Shown: positions 56,701 through 64,000 of the stretch, one piece after another | Layout of the letters: each line of letters starts with the position of its first letter | How positions within the stretch are numbered: the first letter of the stretch is position 1 | NCBI RefSeq assembly: GCF_030704535.1 | Contig: NC_081807.1 | Coordinates: 5,807,001-5,871,000, forward strand | Origin: Vitis vinifera | Lineage: Eukaryota > Streptophyta > Magnoliopsida > Vitales > Vitaceae | Length of the DNA: 64,000 nt | Direction of reading: 5' to 3' | Program-made: the position numbers and the translations under genes | The notes under the pieces: generated by a model | Database searches by the model: none | Seen by the model: only the letters and a program-made list of their open reading frames with translations | What the model was told of the DNA's origin: nothing

Positions 56701-58309
56701 ACCTCCGTTGATATTCTTTCAAATTCAAGTAAATGATTAATGTCAAATCTTCAAAACAATTTATAAAATATAGTATAAATCATATTATAATAAAATCGCC
56801 TCATTTACCTAATATATTTACTAAATCATAATCTTTAATTGAAAAAACTATGTATTATTATAAAAAGCAAGTTTTTAAATATCCATAGAAAAGAACACAC
56901 AAAAAAGGAGTTCTTAAAATTCATCTCAAATTATCTATTAAAAAAAAATTCTATTGAATTTTGTGTTGTAAATTTAGAAATAGTTTCAAAAAATAAATAT
57001 TTTTTAAAATTATCATATCATTTTCAAAATCCCACTAAAATCCTTAATGAATTTAAAAATTAAATTTCAAATTTGTTTCAAACTCTATTATAATTTTCTC
57101 AAATTAGTCTAACAAGAGTGCGTTTGACGGTTTCTTATAGTATTTTTTGGAAAATGATGTATAAAGTATTGCCTCGAAAAACACCATAAGTAATTTTTAA
57201 AAGCATTTTCTAAAATTTTGTTAAACAACTTTTTTTTTTAAAAAAAAAAAAAAACCTTTTAGAATAAAAATGTTTTAAAAAACACAATCAAACAACCCTT
57301 ATATTAGGATAGAACCGGCCTTTGAAAGCATCCTCTTGGTTTTCATCCCTATTTTCTAGGAGTCATTAGCTTCCCCTCTTGAAGCATCAATCGATCCTTC
57401 ACAGAAATTAGGTCACAGTACATGACCAATATTTGACGCAATATAAATGGGCATGAAGGGCTGAGAACCACTAAAATTAATTTCAGGCATTAACATACTT
57501 TTTGCTCTTTTGCACATTTGCTTATATGTTGTTGGGAACTTTAGCGGGCACTAGTAGTGGGAAATAATGACCAAGAGATTGCGGCGTGGAATCCCTGCCT
57601 ACTCATGTTGTGAGTCAATCTCATGTTCCACACTTTGCACTTAGGCTGTGGGGTGGGTTCTCACATTCAAAAGCCAAATCAATTACTAGTAGTAGTGGGT
57701 TTGGAATCCATTTTGGATTCTTAACCTTATTGCACTCACTAAAAGAGTCTATACTTTTTTTTTCCCTATCCAATACCAATCTCTCAACCCTAGCTTCAAC
57801 CTTCATAATACCTCATAAAAATTTAAAAATTAAAGAAAAATTTGATAAATGATTTTTAAAAATATATTTCTATTAAAAATACTATCAATCACACTTTTAA
57901 TTTTATTAAAAGTGAAAGTTTACGCAACTTCTAAAATACAAGATTTATTAAAGTTTGGAGAGAAAGACTTCGAGGAACCAAATGATATTCTTACTGCCAT
58001 TTATCAAATAATTTATGAAAATGTTTTGAGAAGATTTGAAGTGTAATCACACGAAGGGAGTATGAGAGATATTACAAAATATATATTATATAGTTGAGAA
58101 AGTAAGAAATTTCACTTTCAAATTCTTAAAGTAGAAATTCAACAATTTAAATGTGAAAAAATCATAATCGATCTTCGATCAATTTTTGAGAGTAAATGAT
58201 TGTCAATCTATTAAAAATTATTAGGAAAAATTTGAATGATACTCGTATGATTGGAAAACATTTTGATCATAATGTTTGATTATATTATAGATAAAAACTT
58301 TAAAAAAGT
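56701..58309. other. Gene-free spacer
   Basis: No gene. The 88-codon frame at 57586-57852 starts plausibly but has no known domain and ends in an AT-rich tail. Confidence 0.5.
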
Positions 58310-58593
58310 TAGGTGGTGTTTGTTTTTTTACTTAATTCTATATAGAACCTTAATGCTTAATAGTATTAAATATTAGGTTGTTTGTTTTTGTAGTATTTTA
58401 TTTCTATTAAGTATTAAAAAGTAAAAAAAAAATATATATGTTATTTTTTTAATTAGAAAAACTACATATTTTTGCTTTTTTTATTTAGTAAAAAGTTTAT
58501 AATAAGTCATGAAAAAATAGAAAAACAAACAACTTAAATTTTGAAAATAAATTGCTTTCAGCAAAAAGCAAAAAAAAAACAAACACCATCTTA
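58310..58593. mobile_element. MITE, family B (copy 3)
   Basis: 284 bp. Starts 'taggtggtgtttgttttttt' and ends 'acaaacaccatctta', closely similar throughout to the copy at 46127-46407. Confidence 0.8.
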
Positions 58594-60566
58594 AATTTTA
58601 TAATCATTCATCAACTTATGAGATCATTGCACGCTTGTGATAAGTGATAAAAAAAAAATAAAACAAAAATTTCAAATAAAACTTATAATAAAGGATAAAG
58701 AAAAGATAATATTGGTAATGAAACAAATCAAAATAATCATTTACATGGTCATAGACCCATCATGACTAAGAAAATAGACGAATCGATGATTTCAATTCAT
58801 AAAACAATGAAATCATGTCATAGTAGGTTGGTTGATATAATTATTGTAAAAGATAATGACGAAAGATCAATTGATTAATGGCTTCAAATGATGGAACAAG
58901 GTGAACTTTTTTGTTTTGCTGAGAAGAATCCTATTGGGCTTGGGCCTTAGGCCCACACCCCTGGTCAAGCCCTTTTATGGCAAGAGCTATAAAGGATTAT
59001 CTGATTCCTTTTAGATTAATGGTGCACAAATTACATAACTCCAAAGTTTGACTTTGTTTCCATTCAATGACTGAAAAGTGGAGATAATGTACCGTCTCTG
59101 GTACCTTGGACCACAGGGTCGTATTCTGGCCCATAAAAGGCCCATTATCTAGAGCCCATCAAATAATTTTTCAGCCTGTGAGCGCCCTACTCATCAAAGT
59201 TCTTTTTTGGACTCATTTCAAATATCCAATCAAACAAACCAGGCCCAAAAGGAAGATAATATCTGCAAAATAGGATGAGAGAGAGCTCGAATCTGCCATG
59301 ACCACATCTATAACGTCAATCGTATACATGCGTGCAGATCGAACCCAAACCTTAAACATAACATGGATTACTTGTGCCATTGAACCAAATCTTCATTTGT
59401 GTTAAACATGAATATCAAATTATATATACACACACAAATTATACATAATATTTTTTACAAATTATAAATAAATATATATTATAAATTAATTAAAATCAAA
59501 TCAAATATAAATTTATAAATAAAATTATCAATATTTTTAAATAAAAAATAATTATCTTAATATTATCGTTCTTTTTTGTCATTCAATAGATTCAAATATT
59601 AATGTGTTGTCAAGTTCATATATTATCACATAATATTACAAATTCACTACAAAGAAAAAGAGAGAGGATGATAGAGAAACATTGTCATATTATTGTTAAG
59701 AAAAAAGAAAGTCATCTTTTAGGGGGTCGTTTGTTGACTACTTATCTATGTCATTATAAAGTTATTGATAACTATTTTTTCTAGTCATCTTTTCTTAATG
59801 ATGCCTATTTATTCATGTCATTTTCTATCAATAAAGTCTATTTTCTATTATCATTATAATTCATTGATGACTATTTTTCATGGTGTCACCAAAGCTTTCT
59901 TTCAATCATTATAATAACTAATACGAAAATGATATGTACCTTTTATGTTTACTTTTCTTTTCTATGTTGTATGCATTGACTAATTATCATCAAATATTTA
60001 ATTTTAAATTAAAAAAATTTATTAGGGCTTATCGCAATGTTGTTGAGGACTTGTTGTGATGCTATTCATGTGGAGTAGTTTTCAATTGTAGTAGATAACT
60101 TATATTTTAAATTTAACAAATATAAGCGAAATTTTTAAAAATTAAAAAATGAACAAAATATAATTAATTGATATTGTTAATAATACGTTTTAAGGAACAA
60201 ACATGTTAAAGTATTTTAACACCAATAAAGTATATCCATAATAAAAGATTGATCTAAAAATGAGAAATATCACTCATAGCCCATGATTTTGCTGAATATA
60301 GACAATTTGCTCTACATGTACATAACAGGTAAATCACATATTAGTATTTATACACTCAAATTGGTCTTAATTGATTTTCCAAAAAATGTTACACAACTAG
60401 TACTTGGCTTCCACAACTCACAAGAGTCAATAAAAACAACTAATGAACTTATTATAAGTTCAAATTAATCAACATTGAGAACTTGAATCACTTCAAACAA
60501 CTTCAAAGAAGCCATTTTACTAAGAGTGTAACCCCAATTTCCCAACCCATAAAAAGGGAATAGTAA
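58594..60566. other. Gene-free spacer
   Basis: No gene or repeat ends recognised. 58.9-59.3 kb is less AT-rich ('ggcccacac', 'aaaaggcccatt') and could be old retroelement sequence. Confidence 0.45.
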
Positions 60567-62620
60567 GGATATGTTTGGTTCTCATAAAATTTGAGGAAAA
60601 GGAAATTGAGAGGAAAATGGTAGAAAATAATTTTAAAATACATAAGACAAATAGGGCGATTTGCTTAAATTTTTTATTATACTAATTTTTATAACTTTTT
60701 TTTTATCAATCATGTTATATGAAAACATGTTATCAATATTGTGATTTTTTCAAACAATCAAAGAATATATAATATAAATGTAAGAAAAGAGTTTCATATA
60801 CCTATTGAAGGTGGACCTTTGTTAAGTATTAGTTCAGTTACAAATGCTACCCAATGAGATCTTGTTTCAGAATATGTTTGATGACCTTTAAACTATCAAG
60901 AGTTAAAATACAAATAACATAGATCTTAAATAAAATTATAATAAGTTAAGATAAATAATAACTAAATAACATGGATATTAAATAAAATTATAATAAATTG
61001 AAATAAATTTTAGTATATTTTCCAAAGAGTGTAAAACACAAGAACACATGAATAACAATAATAATATTAGAGAATTAAGCATATCACAAACTATTTAACT
61101 TTCTCTTTTTTATCTCAAACAATTTCAACAGTTTTTTTTATAATTTTGATAATGCAAAAGTTAATATTAATCATGATGTTTTCTGAAAATCATATATATA
61201 TATATATATATATATTTATAGAAACAAAAGATTTACCAAATCATCGTAAAATAATCTTAAGAACATAGTGTCTTATCATGATATAATACATGAATAATGA
61301 GACAATGGTTTTACTCCTAGAGAACTTCTCCCCGTCTTTTTCTTGTATTTCAAATCATCATCTTCTAATTAGCAGAAAAGAAAAAGTTATTTAAGAGTAG
61401 TTAAGACAAATACAAAAATATGAACCCACAAACAAAAATCTTAAATAAAATCACATGAAATAAATAAGACATTCAAAGAATCTCCTCTCACTTCATCGAA
61501 CTCCTATTTCCCTTTTTCCTTTATTTTTGAAAGGAAAAATTATAGATATCGAGTTTTACACTTTCTTATAAAGTGTACATAAACTTAAAGATTTTACAAA
61601 ACAACATCAAGTAAAGTTCAATCAACTACAATCATATGTGGAAAAAGAAAAATCAAGAAATCCAAATTTATCCACTTTTCAAAGAGAAACCACACACAAA
61701 ACTAAATCTAGAAAATAAGAAGAATTATTCCTCAATTTTCTCATTAACTAAAGCGTAGAAATTGAAATTGAAAATATGGAAAGTTGAGAAAAAAAAAATC
61801 CCCCATTTTCTCAATGAATCAAACAACAAATGTGAAAATTTAGAAAAGTAAAGAACAATAATTTCTCTATTTTTTAAACAACCAAACAACAAACTTGAAA
61901 ATCAATAATAGAAACTAAAAATCTAGAAATTGTAGAAAAAAAATCCTCCATTTTCTGGACAAATCAAGAAAACGTGAAATTAATCTATAAAAATAGAAAA
62001 CAAAAATGTGAAAATGTGAAAATTGGAAATCTTAAAATTGAAGAGAAAACAAAAAAGGTCCCCCATTTTATTAGCAAATCAAACAACAAGAAAATCTGGA
62101 AAATTAGAGAACAATAATTTGTCCCTTTTCTCAAGAACCAAACAACAAATGTGAAAATCAAGAATAAAAACTAAAAATTTGGAAATTATAGAAAAAAAAT
62201 CCTCTATTTTCTCAACAAATCAAAGAACAAACATAAAAATTAATGTAGAAAATTAAAGAACAATTCCTCCGTTTCTCAACAATCAAACAATCAATGTGTG
62301 CAAATCAAGAATGAAAATTAAAGAGAAAAAAATCTTTCATTTTCTCAACAGTTAAGCAATAAATGTGTAAATTAAGAATAGAAACTGAAAATATGGAAAT
62401 CAGAGAAAGAAAAAATCCTTCATTTTCTCAAACATGAATTAATACAAAGAAACACAGAGTAATAATTTTTCTATCTTCCTAACAACAAAACAATAAATGG
62501 AAATCAAACAAAATGAAGAACAACAATTCCTCTATTTTCTCAATAACCAATCATATTTAAACATGAAAAATATAGAAAATGGATAAAAATCATTCAACAT
62601 TTTCTTAGCAACCACAAATG
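60567..62620. repeat. Degenerate array of transposon-end-like modules, with an inverted single copy
   Basis: Between about 61735 and 62620, some 13 modules of the form cattttctcaacaanCAAACAACAAATG repeat in one orientation at 53-113-bp spacing (for example at about 61805, 62126, 62203, 62268, 62337, 62420, 62531). The opposite orientation occurs once at 60569 ('tatgtttggttctcataaaa'). No coding. The module resembles terminal inverted repeats of plant MITEs. Confidence 0.7.
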
Positions 62621-63079
62621 GAAACTAAACACGTAACTTAATTGAAGAAAACATTTCACAAGGAAGTAACTAAACAAGAAAAAGTAAAAAAGGTAAAGAA
62701 AAAAAAAGAAAATGTAAATCACTTTTTGATTTTCTTATCAGTCAAATACAAAAAGGTTGAAACACAACTCATTTCTTTCAATGGGGGTGAGGTTGAGAAT
62801 AAAATCATAGAACAAATAGAGAAGAAAGATTTACCTATTTCTCAACATAAACTCATTAGAGTTGAGAGATAACACCTCAAAGTAAAGAGAGGAGCAAAGA
62901 AGGGTTAGGGTTTGAGAATAAGTGTTTTTGGAGGGAAATAAATTTTTTTCCCACTAAACGTTATAATGAAATATGAAAAAACATTATGACTATTTAAAAT
63001 AGTTATTTTTACATTATAAAGATGACTTTTTAAAAAAAAAAAAAGGAAACAAAAATTGTTTTCCCACCAAATCTTATAC

Positions 63080-63085
<6 letters not shown>

Positions 63086-63142
<57 letters not shown>
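63086..63142. repeat. (TA)n microsatellite
   Basis: About 28 uninterrupted TA units. Confidence 0.95.
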
Positions 63143-63145
<3 letters not shown>

Positions 63146-63531
63146 AAGCAAGATGACTATTTATTTTATATAGTCATTGTTTATGCTATTGGTTAGAGAT
63201 AATGACAATTTTTTTTATAAAAAAAAGTCATTAAAAAACAATCATTACATTTTCTTTGTATAGTAATGAAATTTTTACTATTTTATAGAGTTTTCACACA
63301 TTGTTTGTGATTTTTTATCAATATTGTTTTCAAAATTTTCATTGATATTTCCCAATATATTCACAAAATCCAATTATTAATATATTGGTGAAAATTAATA
63401 TTTTTATCCTTAACTATCCATAAAAATCATTCGAGAAGCATTTTGACACCCTGTTTTGATACTACTTTATCCAAGTTCAAATCCAAGTTAGTTACACCTT
63501 GTCTATCATCATTTAATTAGTATTAAGCGAC

Positions 63532-63570
<39 letters not shown>
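63532..63570. repeat. (ATA)n microsatellite
   Basis: Thirteen uninterrupted trinucleotide units. Confidence 0.95.
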
Positions 63571-64000
63571 GTCATATTCAATAATATGGTGCCTTTTAAG
63601 TCTTCAAAATCTCATGGTGGTTGAAATCTCATAGTCATGATGGGCATTTTACAAAAATCAGGGTTCAAAACCTATTGGGCATAATTTCAAATCCTTAAGA
63701 ACCATGGTTTGGTCAAGTTGGTTGTTGGCCCAACCCTTTGAAATACATTTCTAATAATAGATATATTATAAGTTATAACAAGTTTTTGTTATAATAAACT
63801 TAATTCTAGAATATAACATATTAGGTAATCAAATGCTCGATTTGTTATATTCTATGTTGATAAGGAAATGGTGACTTGGGTTAGGCACTATTTTTTCCTT
63901 GGGATTAAGTACAAAGATGCCTTTTAATTTTTGTGGTCACAAATTAAAGCCAAGGAAAGGTCATGTGTATATGTGGTTTAATAACAAGAAAAATAGAAAA

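Larger units (their letters stand above)
62621..64000. other. Gene-free terminal stretch with microsatellites
   Basis: No gene recognised. It contains (TA)n at 63086-63142 and (ATA)n at 63532-63570. The 76-codon frame at 62642-62872 is Lys-rich low complexity. Confidence 0.6.

Noticed and set aside
61735..62620. CRISPR or satellite DNA
   Set aside because: Module spacing is irregular (53-113 bp), the modules are degenerate and the genome is eukaryotic; not CRISPR, and too short and variable for a satellite.

Overview
The window reads as AT-rich nuclear DNA of a woody eudicot. Small GT-AG introns split the genes, the gene families are plant-only (UGT73 glycosyltransferases, an IRX15-type DUF579 protein, a chloroplast CBSX protein, a plant LRR wall protein), and the spaces are filled with LINE, SINE, LTR, hAT and MITE remains. 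Grapevine (Vitis) is my best guess from the overall style of genes and repeats. This is inference, not a database match.

Layout. 0-5.5 kb: a stack of retroelement remnants and a non-autonomous hAT element. 5.56-9.04 kb (minus): a poly(A)-binding protein gene with six exons, four complete RRMs and no C-terminal MLLE exons inside the window. 13.5-13.75 kb (minus): a second, phase-compatible PABP first exon with its own diverged copy of the upstream region. Between the two first exons lie a tRNA-derived SINE with target-site duplication, a minus-strand LINE tail and a tiny poly(A) insertion. 16.25-17.57 kb: a solo LTR. 21.0-30.4 kb (+): a plastid CBSX gene whose first intron carries another solo LTR. 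31.2-32.6 and 35.7-37.1 kb (+): two intronless UGT73-type glycosyltransferases in tandem. 38.5-41.3 kb: a tandem repeat of about 1.0-1.2 kb whose units carry decayed tRNA-Asp genes. 41.5-44 kb: the 5' part of a Gypsy element (minus) interrupted by a solo LTR. 47.9-48.8 kb (+): IRX15/IRX15-L homologue. 49-55 kb: gene-free, with nested MITEs. 55.0-56.4 kb (minus): secreted LRR protein with an N-terminal proline-rich module. 56.4-64 kb: no gene recognised; MITEs, a degenerate array of transposon-end-like modules, and microsatellites.

The genes are separate plant transcription units, not an operon: mRNA binding (PABP), plastid thioredoxin control (CBSX), small-molecule glucosylation (two UGTs), xylan synthesis (IRX15-L) and cell wall (LRR protein). 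I found no clear new gene system. The most interesting observations are the twin PABP first exons, the amplified and decaying tRNA-Asp units, and the 61.7-62.6 kb module array. All coordinates were read by eye; splice sites are predicted from GT/AG and reading phase, with no transcript support.
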